Below are positions 45,694-54,203 of a stretch of DNA of 64,000 nucleotides, in pieces. The notes under the pieces are model-generated. The model was not told where the DNA came from. It saw only the letters and a program-made list of their open reading frames with translations, and made no database searches. Both the position numbers and the translations under genes were made by a program. The stretch covers positions 1 to 64,000 of the forward strand of contig VBIU01000086.1 of the NCBI GenBank assembly GCA_005880945.1, given 5' to 3'. Origin of the DNA: Chloroflexota bacterium (GTDB lineage Bacteria; Chloroflexota; Dormibacteria; Dormibacterales; Dormibacteraceae). The first letter of the stretch is position 1; every line of letters starts with the position of its first letter.

Positions 45694-46649
45694 CAGCCCC
45701 GGTCCTGGCCGTCGACGGATTGAGCGTCGACTACATCACCGACCGGGGAGCCGTGCGGGCTGTCGACGGCGTTTCGCTCGAGGTGGCGAAAGGGGAGTTC
45801 CTGGGGATCGTCGGAGAATCGGGCTGCGGCAAGTCGACGCTGCTGTTCGCGATCGCCCGGCTGCTCAGCCCGCCGGCGGAGATCGCAGCGGGCAGTGTCC
45901 GCTTTCGCGGGCGGGACATGGTCGCCATGGACGAGGATGAGCTGCGCCACGTGCGCTGGCGCGACTACTCGGTCGTGATGCAGAGCGCCATGAACGCGCT
46001 GAACCCGGTGATGACGATCGGGGCGCAGCTGAAGGACGCAATCGAGGCCCACGAGCCGGCGTCGTCGCAGAAGATCCGAGAGCGTTCGGAGCACGTCATG
46101 AGGCTGGTGGGAATCGATCCCATCCACCTCGCCAGCTATCCGCATCAGCTCAGCGGTGGCATGCGCCAGAGGGCGATGATCGCGATGGCGCTCGTCTTCA
46201 GCCCCGAGCTGGTGATCATGGACGAGCCGACCTCGGCGCTCGACGTCGTCGCCCAGCGATCGTTGATGCTTCAGATCAAAGAGCTGCAGCGGCGAATCGG
46301 GTTCGCAGCCGTGTTCGTCACGCACGACATGTCGCTCGTGAGCCATTTCTCGGACCGCCTTGCCGTGATGTACGCGGGGCAGATCGTCGAGGTCGGGGCG
46401 ACGCGCTCTGTTTTCGAAGATCCGAAACATCCGTATACGAAGGGTTTGATGCAATCCTTTCCTTCCATCTCCGGACCGAAGGAGCGCCTCGTGGGGATCG
46501 CCGGCAGCCCTCCGGACCTGCTGCAGCCCCCCGCCGGCTGCAGGTTTCATCCGCGGTGCCCATCCGTGATGCCACGCTGCCGTACCGAGGAGCCGCCTTT
46601 TTACGAGGAGCCCGCCGACCTGGTCAGGTGTCACCTCTACGACCGATGA
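45684..46649 (+). CDS. ABC transporter ATP-binding protein (DppD/OppD-like)
   Basis: Walker A GESGCGKST, LSGGMRQRAMIAMAL, LVIMDEPTSALD, C-terminal Cys-rich CRFHPRCP. Confidence 0.92.
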   Translation: MVVTAPVLAVDGLSVDYITDRGAVRAVDGVSLEVAKGEFLGIVGESGCGKSTLLFAIARLLSPPAEIAAGSVRFRGRDMVAMDEDELRHVRWRDYSVVMQSAMNALNPVMTIGAQLKDAIEAHEPASSQKIRERSEHVMRLVGIDPIHLASYPHQLSGGMRQRAMIAMALVFSPELVIMDEPTSALDVVAQRSLMLQIKELQRRIGFAAVFVTHDMSLVSHFSDRLAVMYAGQIVEVGATRSVFEDPKHPYTKGLMQSFPSISGPKERLVGIAGSPPDLLQPPAGCRFHPRCPSVMPRCRTEEPPFYEEPADLVRCHLYDR

Positions 46650-47671
46650 ACGCTGACTCCGCCCCGCTGCTCGAGACCGCCGGCCTCACCAAGCATTTCC
46701 GTCTTGGCGGCTACCTCTCCAACCGCATCCTGCATGCCGTCGACGACGTCGACCTGGCGATCGGCGAGCAGGAGATCGTGGCTCTTGTAGGCGAAAGCGG
46801 CAGCGGCAAGAGCACCATCGCTCGATTGATCGCGCGCGTGTACAGGCCGACCGGGGGGGAGATCTACTTCCGCGGCCGGCCTCTGAGCGCGATGCGCTCG
46901 CGCTCTGAGCAGCTGGCGTATCGCGGCCGTGTACCCATGATTTTTCAGGACCCTTACGGTTCGCTCAGTCCTGTCTACCGGGTGTCGCATGGTGTCCTTC
47001 GCGCTCTGAAGCTCCACCGCCCTGCACTCAGCAAGGCGGCGCGCGATGAGGTTGCTGCGCAGCTCTTCGAGTCGGTCGGGCTGACGCCAGGAAGCGACTT
47101 CCTCGACAAATATCCCTATCAGCTCAGCGGTGGTCAGCGACAGAGGGTCGGCTTCGCACAGGCGCTGGCCAGCAACACGGAGCTCATCCTGGCCGACGAG
47201 CCGGTCTCGATGCTGGATGTCTCAGTGCGCATCGGGTTGCTGAACCTCATGGCCACGCTGCGCCGTGAGATGCGAGTGTCGTTCCTGTACATCACTCACG
47301 ACATCGCCAGCGCAAGGTATGTCGCCGACCGGCTGATCGTCATGTACGCAGGGCACATCGCCGAGAGCGGCCCCACCGAGGATGTGCTCGCGCATCCGAA
47401 GCATCCATACACCCAGCTGTTGCTGTCGGCGGTGCCGGACCCGCGTGCGCCTATCTCGCTCCCCGCCACTTCATCGGTCGCAGAGCCTCCGCGGGTGGTG
47501 GATCCCGGCGAGGGCTGCCGGTTTCGCCAGCGCTGCCCTTACGCGATCGAAGAGTGCGCGCTCGTCACGCCGCGCCTGCGGTTGCTCCGCCCAGCCCACA
47601 CCGCCGCGTGCCATGTGGCCACGTCGGACATCGGCGTGCCGGCGAAGGAGCAGGCCGCAACCTCGCGCTGA
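46646..47671 (+). CDS. ABC transporter ATP-binding protein (DppF/OppF-like)
   Basis: Walker A GESGSGKST, LSGGQRQRVGFAQAL, LILADEPVSMLD, CRFRQRCPYAIEEC. Confidence 0.92.
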   Translation: MNADSAPLLETAGLTKHFRLGGYLSNRILHAVDDVDLAIGEQEIVALVGESGSGKSTIARLIARVYRPTGGEIYFRGRPLSAMRSRSEQLAYRGRVPMIFQDPYGSLSPVYRVSHGVLRALKLHRPALSKAARDEVAAQLFESVGLTPGSDFLDKYPYQLSGGQRQRVGFAQALASNTELILADEPVSMLDVSVRIGLLNLMATLRREMRVSFLYITHDIASARYVADRLIVMYAGHIAESGPTEDVLAHPKHPYTQLLLSAVPDPRAPISLPATSSVAEPPRVVDPGEGCRFRQRCPYAIEECALVTPRLRLLRPAHTAACHVATSDIGVPAKEQAATSR

Positions 47672-47686
47672 CCGCGACAGCGGTCA
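47669..47686. terminator. hairpin spanning the two convergent stop codons (dppF-like / YceI)
   Basis: TGACCGC-GACA-GCGGTCA perfect 7-bp stem; + strand followed by GGCTTTCTTT. Confidence 0.55.
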
Positions 47687-48409
47687 GGCTTTCTTTAAAA
47701 AGATGTCGAACTCGATGGTGACCGCCGAATCGACTGTCACGAACGGCACCTGGGGCGGCGAGACACCGTAGTCGGTCATGTTGATGGCGATGCTTCCCGC
47801 GATCTCGACCTTGTCCCCGACCAGCTGAGCTCTCACCTTCACAGTCACGTCCTTGGTCACGCCGTGGATGGTCAGCATCCCGGCCCCGGTCACATCGACC
47901 GGGCCGCCAGTGATGCCTGCGGGCACGCTCGCGGATGTGATGGTGAGGCTGGCGGTCGGGAACTGCTGAACTTCGAGCTGGCGCGACACCACGCCGTCGC
48001 GCTGCGAGACGTCGCGACCGACGACCTGGTCTTTGCTCTGTAGGTCAGCGAGCCCGACGGTGACGGTGACGTCGCTGACCTGGTAGCCGCTCGCGCCGCC
48101 GCGCACAGTCAGAGCCCCGCTCACTGTCGGTGTACGAGCTACAGCCTCGTGCTTGGAGGCCTGTCCCGCGAAAAGCTCCTTGACCCGGTAGCCGGCCACG
48201 GATCCTGACGTCACGGTCCATGTGCCGGTCAGGCCGGTGGAGGTGGCCGGAGTGCTGGAAGCTGTGGGGGTGGCGGTCGGGGTGGCGGTAAGGCCAAGCT
48301 GCGCCGGAGAGGTCCGGAGGCCGGAGAAGTAGTAGACGTAAGCGCCGCCGCCAACCAGGGCGAGCAGCGCCAGCACGGCCCCGGCTCCAATCAGGACGCG
48401 CGTCCTCAT
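47684..48409 (-). CDS. YceI-family protein, membrane anchored
   Basis: N-terminal TM, TATPTATPT linker, GLTGTWTVTSGSVAGYRVKELFAGQ...VTGAGMLTIHGVTKDVTVKVRA. Confidence 0.88.
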   Translation of the reverse strand: MRTRVLIGAGAVLALLALVGGGAYVYYFSGLRTSPAQLGLTATPTATPTASSTPATSTGLTGTWTVTSGSVAGYRVKELFAGQASKHEAVARTPTVSGALTVRGGASGYQVSDVTVTVGLADLQSKDQVVGRDVSQRDGVVSRQLEVQQFPTASLTITSASVPAGITGGPVDVTGAGMLTIHGVTKDVTVKVRAQLVGDKVEIAGSIAINMTDYGVSPPQVPFVTVDSAVTIEFDIFLKKA

Positions 48410-48589
48410 GCGCGGACGCTCGAGGAGGCGAGGTTCATGTCCTGATGGTGGCAGCCGAGCCTGGGTGGCTGCGGGGGATTTCCTGCGAGTTGGTTGGGAA
48501 ACCGGTACCGCAGGGCCGGGAGGCCGGCATTTCACCGACCCCTTGCCCTGCGGCGGTTATGACCAGCCTGGCGGCTGATCGAGGGGACG

Positions 48590-48841
48590 CTACGGAACCG
48601 TCGGGCGGATGCCCGCGTTCTCCTGGGCCTCGCGCGCGGCGCTTTCAGTGGCCTCGTGCGCCGGGTCCTCATTGGGTACGAACGGGGTGTTGGCGTTCGG
48701 TGTCGGTGTCGGTGTGGCGGCCGTTGTCGCCGCGGCAGCGCCGATCGTGGTCATCCCGTACAGGATCGCCCCGGTCACACCTCCTACTAGCATTGACCCC
48801 GCGATGGCGGCCGCCGTGACTGTCTTGCGAACTCCGATCAT
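48590..48841 (-). CDS. small membrane-anchored Thr/Pro/Ala-rich protein
   Basis: MIGVRKTVTAAAIAGSMLVGGVTGAILYG signal/TM then ATPTPTPNANTP. Confidence 0.5.
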   Translation of the reverse strand: MIGVRKTVTAAAIAGSMLVGGVTGAILYGMTTIGAAAATTAATPTPTPNANTPFVPNEDPAHEATESAAREAQENAGIRPTVP

Positions 48842-49010
48842 GTCGTCTCTCCTCCGGACTTATTCGCTCTTGGAGCGTTGGTTCCGAGATTGACCGCGAA
48901 GCCTCAGCGGCTGGTGTGCCTTCGCTGTGAAGTTGCCGTGACGAAGGCAGAATGATCCGGCGGCTGATGTCATTCGTACCAGTTAGCGTGCAAGCCGGAC
49001 AGGAGGAACG

Positions 49011-49937
49011 ATGAGCTTCAGCATCGAGCGGTACAAAGAGGAGTCCAAGAAGCTCGACACCGCGGGGATCGAGTGGGCGGCGGTCAGAGAGCACCCCTTG
49101 TCAAAGGGCGACCTCTTCTGCCTGCACTACATGATGGACATCGAAAACCACGTCCCGCTGTACCTCTCGCACCTGCTCGTGACGCGTGCTTGCATGGACC
49201 CCATCCTCACAGCGTTCCTCGCCTGCTGGAACTACGAGGAGCTGTGGCACGGCGAGAACATCGGCAAGCTCCTGAACCTCTATGGGATCGAGTTCGACAC
49301 TCAGGATCGGATTGCCAACGTCCGCGCCAACCTCGGCTTGCAGAACAGCCTCAGCATCCTCTCCACGATGGCCGGCTCCTGGTTCTTCAAGGACTTCTCG
49401 GCCGTTTATCTGTCGATCGGCGCCATCAACGAGCTTTCGACGCTGACCGGATATGGCGCTCTGATCCGCAAGTCTGGGCACCCAGTGCTCGGCGACCTGC
49501 TCGGCCGGATCGTCAAGGACGAGCGCCGGCACTTTGCGTTCTACTTCAACTCCGCCAAGGAATGGCTCACCGGCAATGAGAAGGCGCAGCGAGTCGACAG
49601 GTGGATGCTCGACCGCGTGTGGGTTCCGGTCGGCCAGGGAGTCAAGACGCAGGAGGAGGTCGACGCGCTGGCCCTGTACCTGTTCGACGACGACCAGGGT
49701 GAGGCAGACCTCATCAACCTGGACGAGAAGATCGGCAGGCTCCCGGGCCTTTCCGGCATCAAGCTGATGTCGAAAGCCCTCTACGCAGCGCGCGAGCGCG
49801 CCAGCGCGAACCCGCGCTGGGGCTGGCGGCTCATCGACGACGAGGAGTGGGCGATCGCCCCACCGAAGAAGTCGCCGGGCGAGCTGACCACCAGGCGCTC
49901 AGGCATTGACGCTGCCGCCGCCCTGATCGAGGCATAG
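49011..49937 (+). CDS. ferritin-like di-iron protein, acyl-ACP-desaturase-like
   Basis: GGAGGAACG RBS; IENHVPLYLSHLL, WNYEELWHGENIGKLLNLYG (EExxH), DERRHFAFY (DExxH) resemble the acyl-ACP desaturase motif order. Confidence 0.75.
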   Translation: MSFSIERYKEESKKLDTAGIEWAAVREHPLSKGDLFCLHYMMDIENHVPLYLSHLLVTRACMDPILTAFLACWNYEELWHGENIGKLLNLYGIEFDTQDRIANVRANLGLQNSLSILSTMAGSWFFKDFSAVYLSIGAINELSTLTGYGALIRKSGHPVLGDLLGRIVKDERRHFAFYFNSAKEWLTGNEKAQRVDRWMLDRVWVPVGQGVKTQEEVDALALYLFDDDQGEADLINLDEKIGRLPGLSGIKLMSKALYAARERASANPRWGWRLIDDEEWAIAPPKKSPGELTTRRSGIDAAAALIEA

Positions 49938-49969
49938 GGATGACCTGGCGACACAGCGAACGCGCGTAG

Positions 49970-50551
49970 GTGGCGCCCGGGGCGATGGAAGGCTTGGCCG
50001 ATCCTGATCTCGCGGCGGCGCTCGTCGCCGGGAGCCAGGACGCGCTCGCCGAGCTCTACGACCGCTATGCGCCCCTCGCCTACGGCGTGGCGCTTCGCGT
50101 CCTCGGTGACCCGGCGCGGGCCGAGGATGCCGTCCAGGAGGCCTTCCTGAAGATCTGGAACGGCGCGTCGACCTTCGATGCCCGGCGCGGGTCGCTGCGG
50201 ACCTGGCTGCTCACCGCGGTGCGCAACCGCTCGATCGATTATCTGCGCGGGCGCGCTGCACACGAGCGGCAGGAACAGGAGCTCGTGCCTGAGCTGGTCG
50301 AGGCTGGAGCGCGCTCCGATCCATGGCGGCAGGTGTCGCTGTCGCTGGAGCGCACCGCAGTTCGCGAGGCTTTGACGAGCATTCCGGCCGAGCAGCGCCA
50401 GGCTGTCGAGCTGGCGTTCTTCGGCGGCTACACACATCGCGAGATCGCGGACATGACGCGCGTGCCTCTCAGCACAGTCAAGGGCCGCATGCGGCTCGCC
50501 CTCGAGAAGCTGAGCTCGTATCTCCAGGGCAGAGGTCTGGTCGATGTCTGA
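49970..50551 (+). CDS. ECF-type RNA polymerase sigma factor (SigK-like)
   Basis: Region 2 ALAELYDRYAPLAYGVALRVLGDPARAEDAVQEAFLKIW, region 4 EAFFGGYTHREIADMTRVPLSTVKGRMRLALEKL-like. Confidence 0.9.
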   Translation: MAPGAMEGLADPDLAAALVAGSQDALAELYDRYAPLAYGVALRVLGDPARAEDAVQEAFLKIWNGASTFDARRGSLRTWLLTAVRNRSIDYLRGRAAHERQEQELVPELVEAGARSDPWRQVSLSLERTAVREALTSIPAEQRQAVELAFFGGYTHREIADMTRVPLSTVKGRMRLALEKLSSYLQGRGLVDV

Positions 50552-51287
50552 GCACGAAGAGCTCGAGGCGTCCGTGGCGGCATGGGTTCTTGGCGCTGTT
50601 GATACGGACGAGGCCGAGTTGATGCGTGTGCACATCGACGCCTGCGCGATATGCCGGGAGGCGGCCGTCCGCCTTCGCCGGGCGGCCGGCGCGCTGCCCC
50701 TCGCCGCCGATGACGTCGCGCCGCCCGCGCGGCTCCGAGAGCGCGTTCTCACGGCCGCGGCGGCATCGAGAGGATCGCTGGCAACGAGCGCGCCGCGGCG
50801 GAACGAACCACGTCGTCCTGTCCGGATGACGCCGAGGGCGACCACTCGGGCGCGACTGCCCATCTATGCGGCCGCGGCGGCGATCCTTTTGGCGCTCGTC
50901 GTCGGCGCCGTCGCCGGCGATCTCATCGGCCGCGACTCGGTTCGCCCACCTACGAGCACCGTCGCACGGTTCGCGGTCGTCGGGAACCAGGAGCTGGCTG
51001 GGGCCAGGGCGACGGTCATCGACCTGAAGAGCGATGGCGTGGTGCTTGTGGACTTCAACGGCCTGCCGGCTCTGCGGTCAGGAAAGGTATACGAGGTCTG
51101 GCTGATCACCTCCGACGGCCGGGCAGACCCCGCGGCCGTGTTCGTGCCGGACAGCAACGGCAGCAAGGTGGTGCTGGTCAACCGGTCGCTGGAGGGCTAC
51201 TCGCTGATGGCCGTCACGCGTGAGGCTGGGCCTGCCGGGTCGGACGCTCCGACCGAGCAGCCGCAGATGTCGGGAACCATCACATAG
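50544..51287 (+). CDS. anti-sigma factor with RskA-like C-terminal domain
   Basis: N-terminal zinc-finger-like HIDACAICREAA, TM, C-terminal LPALRSGKVYEVWLITSDGRADPAAVFVPD...GYSLMAVTREAGPAGSDAPT; overlaps the sigma gene. Confidence 0.88.
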   Translation: MSEHEELEASVAAWVLGAVDTDEAELMRVHIDACAICREAAVRLRRAAGALPLAADDVAPPARLRERVLTAAAASRGSLATSAPRRNEPRRPVRMTPRATTRARLPIYAAAAAILLALVVGAVAGDLIGRDSVRPPTSTVARFAVVGNQELAGARATVIDLKSDGVVLVDFNGLPALRSGKVYEVWLITSDGRADPAAVFVPDSNGSKVVLVNRSLEGYSLMAVTREAGPAGSDAPTEQPQMSGTIT

Positions 51288-51290
51288 AAA

Positions 51291-51319
51291 ATCAGCGGCG
51301 GTGATGGCCCGCCGCTGAT
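51291..51319 (-). terminator. terminator-like hairpin between convergent anti-sigma and C2H2 genes
   Basis: ATCAGCGGCGG-TGATGGC-CCGCCGCTGAT, 11-bp perfect stem; minus strand continues TTTC. Confidence 0.65.
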
Positions 51320-51345
51320 CACGTGTCCGAATCGCGTACCGCCGG

Positions 51346-51528
51346 CTAGCGCGTCCGCTCCACCGGCTGCGGCATCTCGACCTCGGAGACAGACTGCTCG
51401 CGCTTGACCTCGGGGTTCTCCACGTCCATGTCCGGCGTCTCGCGTTCGTCCATGGGGTGGACCTGCTCCTTGTGTCGCTTCAACTCCTCAGAGTTGTTGA
51501 ACTCCTTGTCGCAGAGATCACACTTCAC
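51346..51528 (-). CDS. 60-aa C2H2-type zinc-finger protein with acidic tail
   Basis: AAGGAGGA RBS and GTG 51528; VKCDLCDKEFNNSEELKRHKEQVH = C-x2-C-x12-H-x4-H. Confidence 0.7.
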   Translation of the reverse strand: MKCDLCDKEFNNSEELKRHKEQVHPMDERETPDMDVENPEVKREQSVSEVEMPQPVERTR

Positions 51529-51562
51529 AGTGCAGTCCTCCTTCCGCGTTGTTCGTTGAGGT

Positions 51563-51598
51563 GTGAGGCGCACGTGGCACGCGCCTTATGCGCCTCAC
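51563..51598. promoter_or_regulatory. perfect 10-bp inverted repeat upstream of the C2H2 gene
   Basis: GTGAGGCGCA-16 nt-TGCGCCTCAC; an alternative internal pairing GGCGC/GCGCC exists. Confidence 0.6.
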
Positions 51599-51708
51599 TG
51601 AATAAAACGCGTATGAGTTGCTACCTACTGCATTTGAGTGATTCCGCCGGGTCGCCACAAGGCCTCGCGCGTTCTTATTTGTGCGAGCCCAAATAGGAGG
51701 AAATGAGT

Positions 51709-52023
51709 ATGCGTGCAATGCCAGATCAAGACGAACTCGAACGGCCCCTTGTGAATTCAAAGCGGCAGGAAGTGGAACGGCAGCTGGCCGTCATCGAGAC
51801 GAAGGCCAGGATGCTGGCCGAGCGGCATGGGCGTCTTGCCGCCGGGATTGCGATTGCGGCGGCCGCGGCCTTCGGCGTCGGCTTGATGGTGTATCGCCGC
51901 CGGCAGCGGAAGTCGGTGGTGCGGCGCGTGCACCACGCGATCCCGGATTCGTTCTGGGACCTGCCTGAGGAGCTGGTCGCTCAGCTCAAGAAGCCCCTGC
52001 AGCGCGCGACGAAAGCGCTGTAA
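51709..52023 (+). CDS. DUF3618-like membrane protein, paralogue of 35976..36425
   Basis: AGGAGG 8 nt upstream of ATG 51709; RLAAGIAIAAAAAFGVGLMVYRRRQRKSVVRRVHHAIPDSF. Confidence 0.7.
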   Translation: MRAMPDQDELERPLVNSKRQEVERQLAVIETKARMLAERHGRLAAGIAIAAAAAFGVGLMVYRRRQRKSVVRRVHHAIPDSFWDLPEELVAQLKKPLQRATKAL

Positions 52024-52027
52024 GCGA

Positions 52028-52969
52028 CTAGGCCGCCGGCGCGGACACCCCGGTCATTCCGGCCAGCTTCACCGCCGCCGCCGTCTTGACGGCCGGCGGC
52101 GGTGCTGCCGCCCCGGCCAGGAAGCGCCGGGTCGCGCGGTGCGAGAGCTTGATCAGCTCCTGGGTTCGGCTGAAGTCCGCCGGCGAGACCGCGACCTCGT
52201 CGATGCCCGGCAGCATCACAATTTGGGCCGAGTCTCGGTGCGCCCGGACTTCCGCCTCGAGGCGCTGCTCGACGAATCGCGCCAGGGCGTGGAGCGCCAT
52301 GCTGAGCGCGTTGCTGGGCTGGTTGCGGACCCAGGGGTACCCGATCGGCAGGACAAAGATTCGCTGGGCTCCAAGCTCGATGGCCGCCGCGATGGGAGTG
52401 TGGTTGGCGACCCCACCGTCGACGAGGTCGCGGCGCCCGATCGTCACCGGCGGGAACACGCCGGGGATCGCTGTGCTCGCCAGCAGGGCCGGAACCGCTG
52501 GGCCTGACGACAGCACTACCGCCTCTCCGTTCTTGAGGTCGGTGGTGATGACGTGAACGGGGACGCACGCGTCCTCCAGCCGCTCATAGGGAAGGTTCTT
52601 CTCGAGGACTGAGCGCAGCCCCGCGCTCGAGATGACGTGGTTGGTCCGCCCGAACAAACCGAGGGCGCCGGCCCACGCGTTCAACGGAAAGATGTCCTGG
52701 CGGCGGAGACCACACCAGATCTCCGCGAGCTTGAGGGCGCCATCGACGTCGGGGCAGCCTGCCAGCCAGGCCGCATTGACCGCGCCAACCGAGGTGCCGA
52801 TCATGAAGTCCGGCCGCACGCCGGCCTCCATGAGTGCCTGGAGCATCCCCACCTGGATGGCGCCCAGGCTGCCTCCACCGGAAAGCACGAAAGCGGTCTT
52901 GCCTTCGACTTGGGGCGCGCGACGGCTCATCGCCATGGAGTGGAGCGCGACCTCAAGCTGCCTTCTCAT
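52028..52969 (-). CDS. patatin-like phospholipase family protein
   Basis: FVLSGGGSLGAIQVGMLQAL, GTSVGAVNAAWLAG (GxSxG), DGGVANHTPIAAAIELGA (DGG). Confidence 0.9.
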   Translation of the reverse strand: MRRQLEVALHSMAMSRRAPQVEGKTAFVLSGGGSLGAIQVGMLQALMEAGVRPDFMIGTSVGAVNAAWLAGCPDVDGALKLAEIWCGLRRQDIFPLNAWAGALGLFGRTNHVISSAGLRSVLEKNLPYERLEDACVPVHVITTDLKNGEAVVLSSGPAVPALLASTAIPGVFPPVTIGRRDLVDGGVANHTPIAAAIELGAQRIFVLPIGYPWVRNQPSNALSMALHALARFVEQRLEAEVRAHRDSAQIVMLPGIDEVAVSPADFSRTQELIKLSHRATRRFLAGAAAPPPAVKTAAAVKLAGMTGVSAPAA

Positions 52970-53174
52970 CGGGCAGCCTGCCGGCGCGCTTCGCGCGAAG
53001 AGATTCCAACATCACGGCGGCGTCAAGACGATCCCACAATCGCCAGTCGGCCTCCGAACGCCATACCTGGTCGAACAGCGATTCGAGCTGGCTGTGCAGA
53101 TCGGGCTCTGTTGAACCGGGCTTGCTCTTCACTCTGATCAGACAACGCGCGCCAAAGCCCGGTTCGGCTACCAC
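52953..53174 (-). CDS. small hypothetical protein upstream of patatin
   Basis: 73-aa ORF overlapping the patatin start; no recognised motif. Confidence 0.35.
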   Translation of the reverse strand: MVAEPGFGARCLIRVKSKPGSTEPDLHSQLESLFDQVWRSEADWRLWDRLDAAVMLESLRAKRAGRLPDEKAA

Positions 53175-53186
53175 CGTTGTATGGAT

Positions 53187-54203
53187 TTATGAAGCCACCC
53201 ATGCGGGAGGGGAGCTGGAGTCCAGGCTCAGGTTCTGCGTCACCTGGCGCGGGCTGGCCGGCCCGGTGGCTGGAGACAGGGTGACCGTCCAGAGCTGGAA
53301 GGGGCCTCCTGGCGATGCCGGGGCAAGGTAGGCGAGGGTCTGGCCGTCGGGAGAGAAGGCGGGCGACGCAACCAGCCCGCCGCTGACCACTGCAGCAGGT
53401 GGGCCGATCGAAGCCGAGACCAGGTCCAGCGGCACGACCACCAGGCGCATGCTCCGAAGCTCGCCGTGCCTGCAGACCATCGCGAGGCGCTTTGCATCCG
53501 GCGACACTGCCGCCTGGGCGCAATCGTCCGCGGCCGCGGTGAGCGCCACCCCCGGGCTGCCGGGCCGGCCCTGCAGCCAGACCTGCGAGTGCATCACCGA
53601 GTGTTCGTCGATCGAAAAACGGGTGAAGACGAGGGCGCCCTTCGTAGGCATTGGATTGGTGTCTCCGCCGGTGTACTGGTTGGGCAGCGTCCAATCCGTC
53701 TCGCCGTGGGAGGCCGGATCGGCAGGGCGCGAGAAGATCGCCAGGTCGACGCGATAGCTGTTGAACGGATCCTTCGGGTCGTAGCTGTAGAAGATGGTGG
53801 CGCCGTCAGCGCTGAAACGCGGGTAGAAGGCCCAGTGGTTTCGCTCCGCGCGCCTCGCGTCGTTGTGTGTCAGCTGGGCGACGACGCGGCCGTCACCCTC
53901 CAGCAGGAACAGGTCGCCTGAGTTGACTGTCTGTTTGACGGCGACCACCTGCTTCCCGTCGGGTGAGCCTGCCGGTTGCGTCCAGCCGTCGTCGGGTGTG
54001 ATCTGCTTGAACGAGCCGTCGCGAAGACGGTAGAGCGCCCCTCCTTGCGCGACGTAGATGGTCCCGGGCACCGCCACCAGGCTCGACGTCGGTCGCTGGA
54101 CCGCGGTCGTGCCGCCTCGGAGCGAACCGACTGTGTTGTATGCGCCGACACCGAATGCAATCATCGCGAGGACGACCGCCGCCGATACCGCAGCCTGCTT
54201 CAT
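53187..54203 (-). CDS. TolB-like / WD40-like beta-propeller protein with N-terminal TM
   Basis: Repeated GSPDGKQVV, PRFSADGATIFY, VSPDAKRLAMV, FSPDGQTLAYL blade motifs. Confidence 0.8.
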   Translation of the reverse strand: MKQAAVSAAVVLAMIAFGVGAYNTVGSLRGGTTAVQRPTSSLVAVPGTIYVAQGGALYRLRDGSFKQITPDDGWTQPAGSPDGKQVVAVKQTVNSGDLFLLEGDGRVVAQLTHNDARRAERNHWAFYPRFSADGATIFYSYDPKDPFNSYRVDLAIFSRPADPASHGETDWTLPNQYTGGDTNPMPTKGALVFTRFSIDEHSVMHSQVWLQGRPGSPGVALTAAADDCAQAAVSPDAKRLAMVCRHGELRSMRLVVVPLDLVSASIGPPAAVVSGGLVASPAFSPDGQTLAYLAPASPGGPFQLWTVTLSPATGPASPRQVTQNLSLDSSSPPAWVAS

